Shown here one piece after another: positions 33,793 to 43,300 of a stretch of 64,000 nt of DNA; position 1 is the stretch's first letter; each line of letters starts with the position of its first letter. Both the position numbers and the translations under genes were made by a program. The stretch spans positions 3,720,001 through 3,784,000 of the forward strand of contig NZ_PJMS01000001.1 in assembly GCF_002846555.1 (NCBI RefSeq), written 5' to 3'. Source of the DNA: Aquimarina sp. MAR_2010_214 (GTDB taxonomy: Bacteria > Bacteroidota > Bacteroidia > Flavobacteriales > Flavobacteriaceae). The notes below the pieces were generated by a model. That model had not been told where the DNA came from, did not search any database, and worked only from the letters and a program-made list of their open reading frames with translations.

Positions 33793-34221
33793 TTACGAGA
33801 TCAATCCTTTTGCCTTAGAATTTCTTGAAAACCAAACTAAAAAGATTGCAACGATAATGACTATGATTGGCATTATAACCCGGTTACCAGACAATTGTAC
33901 AAAATTCTGTAAGAAAAAATTATAAGTAGCTTGTGCAAGAACGGCAATGAGCGAAAGAAGTAGAAGAGGAGAGGCCCATTTTTTTCTTAGGAGTAACGCA
34001 ATACAACCTATAGCTCCTGCAAATACCGCAATAGCAAAAGCAGCAGTTACCCAAGCCGGTGTGTTATTATAGAAGTTTTGTTCTCCTTCAGGCAAGGTTG
34101 CCAAAACTTCATCCGTCATAAAAGCTTGACCAATGTAAGCCATTACACCCATGATATTCCATAAAAGTGCTAAGACACTAATAATCCAGAACCATACTGG
34201 TATTTTTATTGTTGTTTTCAT
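33793..34221 (-). CDS. Small integral membrane protein of unknown function
   Basis: The 142-residue protein has four membrane segments: about 9-30 (WFWIISVLALLWNIMG), 55-78 (WVTAAFAIAVFAGAIGCIAL), 84-100 (SPLLLLSLIAVLAQA) and 118-136 (VIMPIIVIIVAIFLVWF). Between the first and second is an acidic loop (TDEVLATLPEGEQNFY). Databases sometimes call such proteins sugar transporters, but nothing here supports that. It stands alone with its own terminator. Confidence 0.78.
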   Translation of the reverse strand: MKTTIKIPVWFWIISVLALLWNIMGVMAYIGQAFMTDEVLATLPEGEQNFYNNTPAWVTAAFAIAVFAGAIGCIALLLRKKWASPLLLLSLIAVLAQATYNFFLQNFVQLSGNRVIMPIIVIIVAIFLVWFSRNSKAKGLIS

Positions 34222-34436
34222 AACCTGTTGATATTAAGTTGTTTTGTTGTAACAATGTAACCAGAAACTCTCTGAAATACAAATAGAGGGTTTCATGAGG
34301 TTGTTTTTAAGAATAAAATAGATAAAAGAACACCTATTCATCTAAGCATCAAAATATCGATAAGAATTAGTACATTTAATATAAGTTTACTTGGATTGTC
34401 AAATTCTATCTTTACTCTAAAACCTGATTATTACAT

Positions 34437-34847
34437 ATGTCAAGACCTATAAAAAAAGACAAAATTATTAAGCAATATGATCTAGAGATGGGTAAGGTCT
34501 TTTTTTATGAGAATTACCTGATAATTGAAGTAGCAGAAGGGGTTTGTTTTGATTATGAAAAAGCAGAGGTATTATCCTTGTTAACAAATTTACACTTTGG
34601 TGACCGCTCTTTCGGTTATGTCTCTCATAGAGTAAACTCATATTCACTAGAGGCCATAGATTATATGAAAATACAAGATGTATTTCCTAATATGAAGGCT
34701 TTTGCTGCTGTTACATATAATGAACTTCAAAAAACAAGCATCAGAATAGAAAACATGTTTCATCAAGATGGTATAGTATCTTTTGATAATATTGAAGAAG
34801 CAATTAAATGGGTTACAGAAAAATTAGAAAACGATTCAAGTAAGTAG
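34437..34847 (+). CDS. STAS/SpoIIAA-like protein of unknown function
   Basis: The 136-residue soluble protein has alternating strands and helices in the order expected for an SpoIIAA/STAS-like fold: VFFYENYLIIEVAEGVCFDY, a helix with AEVLSLLTNL, the strand RSFGYVSHRVNSY, a helix with EAIDYMKIQDVF, KAFAAVTYNE, and a last helix with NIEEAIKWVTEKL. Similar proteins are frequent in Flavobacteriaceae; no role is known to me. It is convergent with the ArsR gene. Confidence 0.65.
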   Translation: MSRPIKKDKIIKQYDLEMGKVFFYENYLIIEVAEGVCFDYEKAEVLSLLTNLHFGDRSFGYVSHRVNSYSLEAIDYMKIQDVFPNMKAFAAVTYNELQKTSIRIENMFHQDGIVSFDNIEEAIKWVTEKLENDSSK

Positions 34848-34858
34848 CTTTAAAAAAA

Positions 34859-35182
34859 TTAAGACAGATTATCTAAATAATCATTTAAATCATCTAAAGC
34901 TCCATCCCAGAATTGCTCATAAAACTTTAACCATTGATTTACTTCTTTTAATGGATTAGCATTAGCATAGCAAAAACGTTCTCTCCCTTTGGTATCAATA
35001 TGGATCAAACCAGCTCCTTCTAGAGTTTTTAGATGTTTAGTAATGCCTTGACGACTAATATCAAATTGACTTGATATTTGTGTAATAGGAAGGGCAGTAG
35101 TTGCAACCACCAAAGCGTGAAAAATTTCACGCCTTGTGGGATCTGCAACAGCTTTTAATATTGTGGTGATTCTATCCTGCAT
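34859..35182 (-). CDS. ArsR-family transcription regulator
   Basis: The 107-residue protein has the winged-helix pattern DPTRREIFHALVVATTALPI (first helices), the recognition part QFDISRQGITKHLKTLEGAG, and a wing IDTKGRERFCYANAN. It has no metal-type Cys pair. It is the second gene of an SRPBCC-ArsR operon (11-base overlap with the upstream gene) and is probably its repressor. Pairs of this kind are known in which the ArsR partner controls an AHSA1-type gene. Two matching palindromes upstream (35624-35639, 35665-35680) are likely operators. Confidence 0.88.
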   Translation of the reverse strand: MQDRITTILKAVADPTRREIFHALVVATTALPITQISSQFDISRQGITKHLKTLEGAGLIHIDTKGRERFCYANANPLKEVNQWLKFYEQFWDGALDDLNDYLDNLS

Positions 35183-35597
35183 GAACCATTTGTTTTAGGT
35201 AATCCGTTAATCCCGAAATACAATTATCCCATCCACCATCAAAATTGTTAAACATTTCAATAGCAGTTTCTCCTTTGTAACCAGAAATACCAGAATGCTC
35301 TAAGTATAATTTAGTTCCTCCTTCAGTTTCTTCTAATACCCATTTAACAGTAGTTTCTATTGGTGCTTCTGTTACAATCCACGAATATACTAAAGTATAC
35401 GGATTTGCTTGTTTTACTTTACCTTTAATAGGAGAGCAATTTTCACCAGAAGAGTTAAATATATACTGATACCCTTTTTCAGCTTTAAAATCAGCTTCCA
35501 AAAACCAAGTTGAAATCTCCTTAGCATCAGTTATCGCGTTCCATACTTTATCAATAGGGTGATTAAGTATCTTTTCTTTGATTATTACATCTTTCAT
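35172..35597 (-). CDS. SRPBCC/AHSA1-domain protein
   Basis: I start at ATG 35595-35597 (MKDVIIKEKILNHPIDKVWN), since the longer reading starts with TTG inside an operator. The 141-residue protein has the AHSA1 fold signature: HPIDKVWNAITDAKEISTWF, FKAEKGYQYIF, TTVKWVLEETEGGTKLYLEH and a final helix with GGWDNCISGLTDYLKQ. It has a large pocket for hydrophobic ligands. The function is not known. The overlap with the ArsR gene suggests translation coupling. Confidence 0.88.
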   Translation of the reverse strand: MKDVIIKEKILNHPIDKVWNAITDAKEISTWFLEADFKAEKGYQYIFNSSGENCSPIKGKVKQANPYTLVYSWIVTEAPIETTVKWVLEETEGGTKLYLEHSGISGYKGETAIEMFNNFDGGWDNCISGLTDYLKQMVHAG

Positions 35598-35623
35598 ATT
35601 TATTATGTTTTTAATATTAATAC

Positions 35624-35639
35624 GCAACTATATGGTTGC
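35624..35639. promoter_or_regulatory. Likely ArsR operator 1
   Basis: GCAAC-TATATG-GTTGC, with perfect 5-base arms, overlaps the last base of the -7 element at 35639-35646. Confidence 0.7.
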
Positions 35640-35646
35640 AAATATA
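35639..35646 (-). promoter_or_regulatory. -7 promoter element (TATATTTG) of the SRPBCC-ArsR operon
   Basis: This is an exact TAnnTTTG match on the minus strand, 41 bases before the ATG at 35597, between the two palindromes. Confidence 0.65.
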
Positions 35647-35664
35647 AGTATATATTTTTAATAC

Positions 35665-35680
35665 GCAACTTTAAGGTTGC
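35665..35680. promoter_or_regulatory. Likely ArsR operator 2
   Basis: GCAAC-TTTAAG-GTTGC has the same arms as operator 1 and lies 41 bases from it, centre to centre, about four helix turns. The two sites bracket the promoter core. Confidence 0.7.
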
Positions 35681-35763
35681 TTAAAGAGATAAACAAGTAG
35701 TATAATACTCACATTTATAGAAAAACAATTGGCTAATTATTAAAAATAGAATATTTTGTGTTT

Positions 35764-36609
35764 ATGGAAAGTATAATTGATTATTTTGAAACGATACCAT
35801 CATCTCATCGTAGTCTAATTTTGGTAGGAGGGATTACCTTTTTCTGGCTTATAGAGTATGCGATACCCTTGTTTAAATTTGAGTATAAAAAGTTTATGCA
35901 TGCATGGCCAAATATTTTTTTTACACTAACCACTATAGTAGTAAATTTTGTATTAGCATTTATATTACTTAAAACCAGTGATTGGACAGTAGAGAATCAA
36001 TTTGGAATATTGCAATGGCTAGCATTACCACAATGGGCTACTATAATACTTGGTATTGCTTTACTGGATCTTATAGGAGCATGGTTAGCACATTATGTTC
36101 AGCATATCATAAAACCATTATGGATGTTTCATCTCATTCACCATACCGATAATCATGTAGATACCACAACAGCCAATAGACATCATCCTGGAGAGAGTGT
36201 TATACGATTTTTGTTTACTACTCTGGCTGTATTTATTGTGGGAGCACCCGTAGGTATAATTATGTTGTATCAATCTTTATCTGTAGTATTATCCCAATTT
36301 AATCATGCCAATATATCTTTACCAAAAAAAGTAGATGATATAATAAGTTGGATTATAGTTTCTCCGGATATGCATAAAGTACACCATCATTATGTATTGC
36401 CATATACCGATACCAACTATGGTAATATTTTTTCTATTTGGGACAGAATTTTTGGAACTTTTGCCAAGATACAAAATGAAGATTTGATATATGGAGTGGA
36501 TACATATCCAGATGTGGATTCGAATGCAAATGTGGGTAAATTATTGAAACTTCCTTTTTCGAAATATCGTGCACCAACAGGAGCAAAATTTGAATCCGAA
36601 AAACCGTAG
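35764..36609 (+). CDS. Fatty acid hydroxylase / sterol desaturase-family membrane enzyme
   Basis: I start at ATG 35764 (MESIIDYFETIPSSH); the GTG two codons upstream is an alternative. The 281-residue protein has several membrane segments and the His clusters of the di-iron hydroxylase family: HYVQH, HLIHHTDNHVDTT, NRHHPGE and HKVHHHY. It probably hydroxylates or desaturates a lipid; the substrate is open. A cupin gene starts 24 bases after the end, in the same direction. Confidence 0.88.
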   Translation: MESIIDYFETIPSSHRSLILVGGITFFWLIEYAIPLFKFEYKKFMHAWPNIFFTLTTIVVNFVLAFILLKTSDWTVENQFGILQWLALPQWATIILGIALLDLIGAWLAHYVQHIIKPLWMFHLIHHTDNHVDTTTANRHHPGESVIRFLFTTLAVFIVGAPVGIIMLYQSLSVVLSQFNHANISLPKKVDDIISWIIVSPDMHKVHHHYVLPYTDTNYGNIFSIWDRIFGTFAKIQNEDLIYGVDTYPDVDSNANVGKLLKLPFSKYRAPTGAKFESEKP

Positions 36610-36633
36610 TTTAATTCACTAAAACAGAAACTC

Positions 36634-37029
36634 ATGAAAATTACATCTTTTATTTGTTGTATCATCATTTCTACAGGGCTTTGGGCACAAACTAAAAGTG
36701 CTATTCTGGACTTTGAACCTGATCAGAACTATGATAATATATTAGTCAAGAAAGTGTATACTGATGCACATACTTCGACTTTTATGATATGGATAAAAAA
36801 GAATGTAAAACCTCATAAACATATAAAACATACCGAGCAAGTACTAGTGTTAGAGGGTAAAGCCAGTGTGCAATTAAATGATAAAGAAATTATAGTACAA
36901 AAAGGAGACTGGGTTACTATACCTGAACAAACTATACATGCGGTAAAAGTCTTATCAAAAATACCACTGAAAGTAATTTCTGTTCAAACTCCAGAATTTA
37001 AGGGAGAAGACCGAGTGTTTGTAGAGTAA
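36634..37029 (+). CDS. Secreted cupin-domain protein
   Basis: The 131-residue protein has a signal peptide (MKITSFICCIIISTGLWAQ) and a single cupin domain: VKPHKHIKHTEQVLVLEGKA (His ligands and Glu) and a second motif with IPEQTIHAVKVL. Its location is the periplasm or outside. It lies 24 bases after the hydroxylase gene and 66 bases before the next open frame, in the same direction, so the three genes may be co-expressed. Confidence 0.85.
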   Translation: MKITSFICCIIISTGLWAQTKSAILDFEPDQNYDNILVKKVYTDAHTSTFMIWIKKNVKPHKHIKHTEQVLVLEGKASVQLNDKEIIVQKGDWVTIPEQTIHAVKVLSKIPLKVISVQTPEFKGEDRVFVE

Positions 37030-37128
37030 TATTAATTACGGTTAAAACACAAACTTTTCATAAAATAAACCTACTGTATTTAATTAAAAAGTAATTTGAA
37101 AACTGAAGTAGTCGTAAAAATGTTTGAT

Positions 37129-37785
37129 ATGAGACAACGAATACAGTTTTTGGTTTTATCAGTTTTGATTTTGATAGTAGATATTGGTTATGCCCAATAT
37201 AAGAAAACGGATTGGGAAGAAAGAGATACCTGGATGAATGTACCCAAAATCTTTAAACTTGCAGAAATAAATCAAGGTAATGAAGTTGCAGATGTAGGAT
37301 GTCATGAAGGCTATCTTACGATGCATCTGGCTCAAAAAGTAGGAGAATTAGGTAAAGTATATGCTGTAGATGTAAGAGAAGATAGACTTGAAAAATTAGA
37401 TAAATATATTGATGATCGTAAACTTAAAAATATAGAAACCATAGTTGGGGATTATGATAACCCCAAATTACCAAATGATACATTAGATGTAGTTGTTGTA
37501 ATGGATACATATCATGAGATGGATGACTACATGAAAATTCTGGGGCATATAAAAAAATCTCTTAAACCGGGAGGAAGGATTGTTATTATTGAAAAATTCA
37601 AAGAACATATGCTCAATACATCAAGAGCAGAGCAAACAGAAAAGCATACATTATCTCTAAACTATGTGAAGCAAGAACTACAAAAAGCAGGATTTTCGAT
37701 ATCTAAAGAAATTAAGGATTTTGGAAAATGGAAAAATGAATCTGATAAAACCATATGGATTTTGGTAGGAATTCATAATAACTAA
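37129..37785 (+). CDS. Methyltransferase-like protein with an N-terminal signal/anchor
   Basis: I choose ATG 37129 (MRQRIQFLVLSVLILIVDIG, then YAQ), which gives a standard signal peptide; starts nine or 33 bases upstream only lengthen the n-region. The 218-residue protein then shows a SAM-dependent methyltransferase fold: NEVADVGCHEGYLTMHLAQK (SAM loop), VYAVDVREDRLEKL (acidic strand end), VGDYDNPKLP, VVVVMDTYHEMDDY, and SLKPGGRIVIIEKFKEH. The glycine motif reads GCHEG instead of GxGxG. Since SAM is made in the cytoplasm, an exported copy is odd. It may be an inner-face anchored enzyme or bind another ligand. Confidence 0.78.
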   Translation: MRQRIQFLVLSVLILIVDIGYAQYKKTDWEERDTWMNVPKIFKLAEINQGNEVADVGCHEGYLTMHLAQKVGELGKVYAVDVREDRLEKLDKYIDDRKLKNIETIVGDYDNPKLPNDTLDVVVVMDTYHEMDDYMKILGHIKKSLKPGGRIVIIEKFKEHMLNTSRAEQTEKHTLSLNYVKQELQKAGFSISKEIKDFGKWKNESDKTIWILVGIHNN

Positions 37786-37891
37786 TTTTCTTAGTAAACA
37801 TAATTAATTCCTTATACCCGTTTCTAGTTTTTCTTTTATAGTTTTGATATAATACATCTCAAATAATAGACGTAAACTTCTGTTCTACCGT

Positions 37892-38266
37892 CTATACTTC
37901 ACCAACATAAATAGGACTTAGTTGTTCTATTTCTTGTTCGGTATATATCCGTGATTTGATTACAAAACGAATTCCCATAGGGATTTCAAGAGAAAAACTA
38001 GATCCTCTACCTGGCACAATATCTATGGTTAATTGTGTATGTTTCCAATATTCAAATTGATCTCTAGACATATAAAAGTTACAACCATAAATATTACCCA
38101 ACCAGATGTCGGTTTCATTAATTATTAATTCTCCTTTTTGAAAACACATTGGGGAGGAGCCATCGCAGCACCCTCCGCTTTGATGAAACATCAACTCCCC
38201 ATGTTTTGCAGTAAGGGTATCGATTACAGTTTTTGCTGCATCGGTAATCCTAATACGTGGTATCAT
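37892..38266 (-). CDS. DUF779 protein, partner of aldehyde dehydrogenase
   Basis: The 124-residue protein has the family marks GELMFHQSGGCCDGSSPMC and the DIVPGRGSSFSLEIPMGIRF segment. DUF779 genes are known to lie beside NAD-dependent aldehyde dehydrogenases, as here (12 bases after). The Cys cluster suggests metal binding or redox function. It ends the two-gene operon. Confidence 0.9.
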   Translation of the reverse strand: MIPRIRITDAAKTVIDTLTAKHGELMFHQSGGCCDGSSPMCFQKGELIINETDIWLGNIYGCNFYMSRDQFEYWKHTQLTIDIVPGRGSSFSLEIPMGIRFVIKSRIYTEQEIEQLSPIYVGEV

Positions 38267-38278
38267 TTTGTTTATTTT

Positions 38279-39802
38279 TTAGAAGAAACCCATTGCTTTT
38301 TTATCGTATGATATAAGCATATTTTTGGTCTGTCGATAGTGATTAAGCATCATTTTATGTGTTTCTCTACCGATACCAGATTTTTTATATCCTCCAAAGG
38401 GAGCATGCGCGGGGTAAGTATGATAGCAATTTACCCAAACACGACCTGCTTGTACAGCTCTTGAAACCTGATAAGCCTGATGTGTATCACGCGTCCATAC
38501 TCCGGCGCCTAATCCATAAAGTGTATCGTTAGCAATTTCAATAGCTTCTGCCTGATCTTTAAATGTGGTTACACAAGCTACAGGTCCAAATATTTCTTCT
38601 TGAAATACACGCATTTTGTTATTTCCTTTTAGAAGTGTTGGTTGTATGTAGTAACCATTCTCTAGACCCTCGATATAGGCAGATTCTCCTCCTGTTAGTA
38701 CTTCACACCCTTCTTCTTTGCCAATAGAAAGATAGTTTAGGATTTTTTCATATTGATCATTAGAAGCTTGTGCGCCCATCATAGTTTCAGGATCTAGAGG
38801 ATGTCCTAATTTAATAGCTTCTGTACGCTCGATAACACGTTCTATAAATTGGTCATAGATATTTTCCTGGATCAAAATTCTTGAAGGACAGGTACATACT
38901 TCTCCTTGATTAAGAGCGAACATTACTGCTCCTTCCAGAGATTTATCAAAAAATTCATCATCCGCTTCCATTATACTTTCAAAAAAGATATTTGGGGATT
39001 TTCCTCCAAGTTCTAAGGTTACCGGAGTTATATTTTTTGATGCGTATTGCATGATGAGCTGCCCTGTAGTAGTTTCTCCGGTAAAAGCTACTTTATTAAT
39101 ACGTGGGCTTGATGCTAATGGTTTACCTGCTTCAACTCCAAAACCATTCACTACATTAAGAACACCTGCAGGAAGTATACCTTCTATAAGTTCCATTAAA
39201 ATCATGATTCCTACGGGGGTTTGTTCTGCTGGTTTTAAAACCACACAGTTTCCTGCAGCCAGCGCTGGAGCAATTTTCCATGTAGCCATTAATAATGGGA
39301 AATTCCAAGGGATGATTTGCCCTACCACCCCAAGAGGTTCTGGTACATTTATAGATACCGTATTTGCGTCGAGTTCACTAACCGACCCTTCTTCTGCCCG
39401 AATTACACCAGCAAAGTATCTAAAATGATCAATAGCCAGTGGGAGATCTGCGGCAAGAGTTTCACGTAATGCTTTTCCGTTATCCCAGGTTTCTGCCCGA
39501 GCTAATACTTCCAGGTTCTCTTCTAATACTGTTGCAATTTTCAATAAACAATTACTGCGATATGTAGCAGAAGAATTGTTCCACTCTGGTGCTGCTTTCC
39601 ATGCAGCGTCAATAGCAAGTTCTATATCCTCATTTGTAGAACGAGCTACTTTGGTAAAACTAACCCCATCAACCGGAGAAATGTTTTCAAAATATAAGCC
39701 CTTTACTGGCGAGGTCCATTTTCCTCCAATATAATTATCATATTGGTCCTTAAAACTAGGTCTTTCCATTTTACTTTTTGGGGATGCTTGTGAGATACTC
39801 AT
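38279..39802 (-). CDS. NAD-dependent aldehyde dehydrogenase (AldB/ExaC-like)
   Basis: The enzyme oxidises an aldehyde to the acid with NAD. The 507-residue protein is complete: the NAD-site text [20 protein letters not shown], catalytic Glu in [11 protein letters not shown], catalytic Cys in [15 protein letters not shown], and the closing [20 protein letters not shown]. The CTCPSR context and the DUF779 partner match the acetaldehyde-type ExaC/AldB group. It begins the operon; the 576 bases upstream hold no gene. Confidence 0.93.
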   Translation of the reverse strand: MSISQASPKSKMERPSFKDQYDNYIGGKWTSPVKGLYFENISPVDGVSFTKVARSTNEDIELAIDAAWKAAPEWNNSSATYRSNCLLKIATVLEENLEVLARAETWDNGKALRETLAADLPLAIDHFRYFAGVIRAEEGSVSELDANTVSINVPEPLGVVGQIIPWNFPLLMATWKIAPALAAGNCVVLKPAEQTPVGIMILMELIEGILPAGVLNVVNGFGVEAGKPLASSPRINKVAFTGETTTGQLIMQYASKNITPVTLELGGKSPNIFFESIMEADDEFFDKSLEGAVMFALNQGEVCTCPSRILIQENIYDQFIERVIERTEAIKLGHPLDPETMMGAQASNDQYEKILNYLSIGKEEGCEVLTGGESAYIEGLENGYYIQPTLLKGNNKMRVFQEEIFGPVACVTTFKDQAEAIEIANDTLYGLGAGVWTRDTHQAYQVSRAVQAGRVWVNCYHTYPAHAPFGGYKKSGIGRETHKMMLNHYRQTKNMLISYDKKAMGFF

Positions 39803-40243
39803 AATTTTAGATTTAAAGGTTTTTAAGTAATAAAATGTGTGTTTTATTGTCTACATATATAATGTATTGACAAGAAGAGATCTATCCTTAAATATACGGT
39901 ATTTTGAGCATATTTTTTAATGAACATTGTTAATATTATTGTGAGGTTTTAAGGAGTGTAATACTTGTGTATTTATAATGATGGAAGTATTTATAGCTAT
40001 TGTTAATGATTTTTGGAAACACTACCTGGCATGACAGCTAAATCATAAAAAAACTAAGAAATTTTATCGCATATTTAATGAAAAAACATATAAGTATTTA
40101 ATGTCTTTTTTTAAGGAAAACTACTAAAAAAAAAGAAGATTATAAAGCTGAAAATTCCACAACAAACTGAATAGTTATATAGTGTATTTATAGTAACTGT
40201 TTTGCGTTGTTTTTCATAATGTTTTCTATAAGAAAAGATTAGG

Positions 40244-40278
40244 AGAAACGCTTTCTAAAACAAAGAGAAAGTGTTTCT
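40244..40278. repeat. Inverted repeat in the gene-free stretch 39803-40378
   Basis: AGAAACGCTTTCT (40244-40256) and AGAAAGTGTTTCT (40266-40278) pair over 13 positions with one wobble, 9-base loop. No T run follows. It lies between the divergent aldehyde dehydrogenase and carboxypeptidase genes and could be a regulator site or an RNA hairpin. Apart from it and a -7 element at 40307, the 576 bases show nothing that I can support. Confidence 0.5.
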
Positions 40279-40306
40279 ATCTAATTATCAATGAATTTAG
40301 TACCTT

Positions 40307-40314
40307 TAGTTTTG
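40307..40314 (+). promoter_or_regulatory. -7 promoter element (TAGTTTTG) of the carboxypeptidase gene
   Basis: This is an exact TAnnTTTG match, giving an mRNA leader of about 60 bases before the ATG at 40379. Confidence 0.5.
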
Positions 40315-40378
40315 ATATTTATTACACAATATCATTAAAACCTAAATATTAACTCAATTTAAACTACTCTTAAAACCA

Positions 40379-43300
40379 ATGAAAAAAAACATCATGTTAA
40401 TGCTGTTGGTGTCATGCACCATGAGCATTTCTCTTTTTGCGCAAAAAAGTAATAAAGAGCTCGCTAATGAATACCTGAACTTAAAAGGAGAAGTAATTTT
40501 CAGCTTCACAATTAACAACAAATCAGAATTAAGTACTATTACCAAAGAATTGGCTATTGTTCATTTTGATGAAAATACTAATAGTGTAAAAGCAATGGCT
40601 AATAAAAATCAGTTTTCATCTTTTTTACAAAAAAAAGTTGCTTTTACAGTCACTTCAGAAGACAATATCATAGGATATAGAACTATGACTTCTGATTTAG
40701 CTATAAAAGCTGCTACGTTTCCACTTACTGCATATCCAACATATGCTGATTATGTAACAATGATGAATGATTTTGCTACTAGTAACCCGTCCTTATGTAA
40801 GGTAGAAAATATCGGAGCTACGGTTGAAGGAGATAAATCTCTATTGTTTGTAAAACTATCAGATAATGTAAACCAGAATGAGCAAGAACCCAGAGTAATG
40901 TATACTTCCACTATGCATGGTGATGAAGTAGCAGGCTATCCTATGATGCTTAATCTTATTGATTATTTGCTTGGAGCTTATAACAATACAAGTCATCCAA
41001 AACATGCTGAGATTAAAAATCTTTTGGATAATAATGAGGTTTGGATTAATCCACTGGCAAACCCCGATGGTACATATCGTAATAGTGCTAATAACACATC
41101 TATTGCTAATGCTACCCGAGGAAATGCTAATAATGTAGATTTAAACAGAAATTATCCCGATCCTGATGATGGGGCTCACCCTGATGGAAATACTTATCAG
41201 ACAGAGACCGTCGCTTTTATGAATTTTGCTGATACTAAACATTTTGTATTGTCTGCTAATTTTCATGGAGGAATAGAATTAATCAATTACCCATGGGATA
41301 CCTACGCAGGAGCACACCCTGATGAGGACTATTTTGTATACGTATCTAAAGAATATAGAGATCATTGTCAAGCCAATAGTCCATCTGGATATTTTACCGG
41401 ACAAAATAATGGTATTACAAATGGGTATGCCTGGTATGAGGTACAAGGAGGCAGACAAGATTATCAGATATATAATCAAAAAGGAAGAGAAGTAACGGTT
41501 GAATTGTCAAACAATAAAACACCTGCTGCTAATCAATTAGTAAATTTTTGGAACTATAATAGAGAAGCTCTTTTGGCATTTTTGAAACAAATAAATTATG
41601 GTATCCGCGGAGTAGTAACTGATGCAGCAACCAACCAACCGATACAAGCAAAAGTAACAGTTGTAGGTCGTGAGAGCTATGATTCCTGGATACCAACAGA
41701 ATTACCAGAAGGAGACTATTACAGACCTATAAAAGCAGGAACTTACAATATTTTGTATGAAGCAGAATGTTATGAATCACTTACTTTAACAGGAGTAACA
41801 GTGGCAGACTATGCTGCAGTGGTTAAAAACGTTCAATTAACGCCTATAGGCGGAGTAGCACCAACAGGGTTAGCAGCATCAAATATACAACCAACTACAG
41901 CAACATTAAGTTGGAGTGCAAACTCTGGTGCTACATATGATGTACGATATCGTGCTACAGGAATTTCAAATTGGACTACTTTATCTTCCAATACAAATAC
42001 GATTAATATAACCGGGTTAACCGCTACAACTCAATATGAGGCTCAGGTAAGAAGCAATTGTACAGGAGGAGCAAGTTCTCCTTATGGTACCTTGATAAAT
42101 TTCACAACTACGGATACTCAAGCTTGTACAGGGATAAATAGTTTTCCATATACAGAAAGCTTTGAGACTGGATTAGGCCTTTGGACTAATGCTACCGGTG
42201 ATGATATTAATTGGACACGAGATTCTGGAGGAACTTCTTCGTCCTCTACGGGACCTTCGTCGGCTCAAGATGGTACTTTTTACTTATATACCGAGGCATC
42301 TACAAATGTTACACCGCCAGGAAGTCCAAATAAAAAAGCACTCCTTAATAGCCCCTGTATTGATTTGGCGACTCTTTCAGGTATTTCGTTAGAATTTGGA
42401 TATCATATGTATGGTTCCAATATGGGAACCATGGAAGTCTTAGTGAGTACAGATGATGGAGCTAATTATACATCATTATGGACAAAGAGTGGAGATCTGG
42501 GAAATAACTGGAACCAAGCTACAATTGATCTTACTACATATGCAGGGTCAGTAATAAAATTACAATTTAAAGGTACTACAGGAACGAGTTTTAGAAGTGA
42601 TATGGCAATAGATAATGTTAGCATAAAATCTTCTGCTCCCGATACAGAAGCTCCTTCTGTACCGACTGGACTAACAACATCGTCGGTTACTTCGACCACT
42701 ATTGGGTTATCCTGGAATGCCTCGACAGATAATATTGGAGTGTCGGGATATGAAATATATCAGGGAGCTACTTTAGTTACTACAGAAACAAGTACTAGTT
42801 ATACTGTTACTGGGTTGACTCCTAATACTAGTTATACTTTTTCTGTAAAAGCTAAAGATGCAGCAGGGAATACTTCTTCATCTAGTAATACAGCTAGTGC
42901 AACTACATCGGATACTTCAATCACATATTGTGCTTCTAAAGGGAATAATGTGAGTTATGAATATATCGATTATGTAGGATTAGGTGGTATTACAAATACG
43001 ACAGCTGCAGATGGAGGGTATGGAGATTTTACCAATTTAATTGCAAATATCGGAACGGGAGCAAATACAATTGTAATAAGTGCTGGATTTGCAAATGCTT
43101 CATACAAAGAATATTGGAGTATTTGGATTGATTATAATCAAAATGGGACTTTTGATGCTGCTGAGCAGATTGTGTCAAATTTATCTAATAGTAGCGATAA
43201 TCAATCTTTTAATTTTGATGTTCCTACTACAGCTGTAGCAGGTAATACAAGGATGCGTGTGTCTATGAAATACAGTACAGCATCTGGGCCGTGTGATACT

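Noticed and set aside
39051..39428. 125-residue open frame opposite the aldehyde dehydrogenase gene
   Set aside because: It is antisense to the NAD-binding domain of the dehydrogenase and is low in credible protein features.
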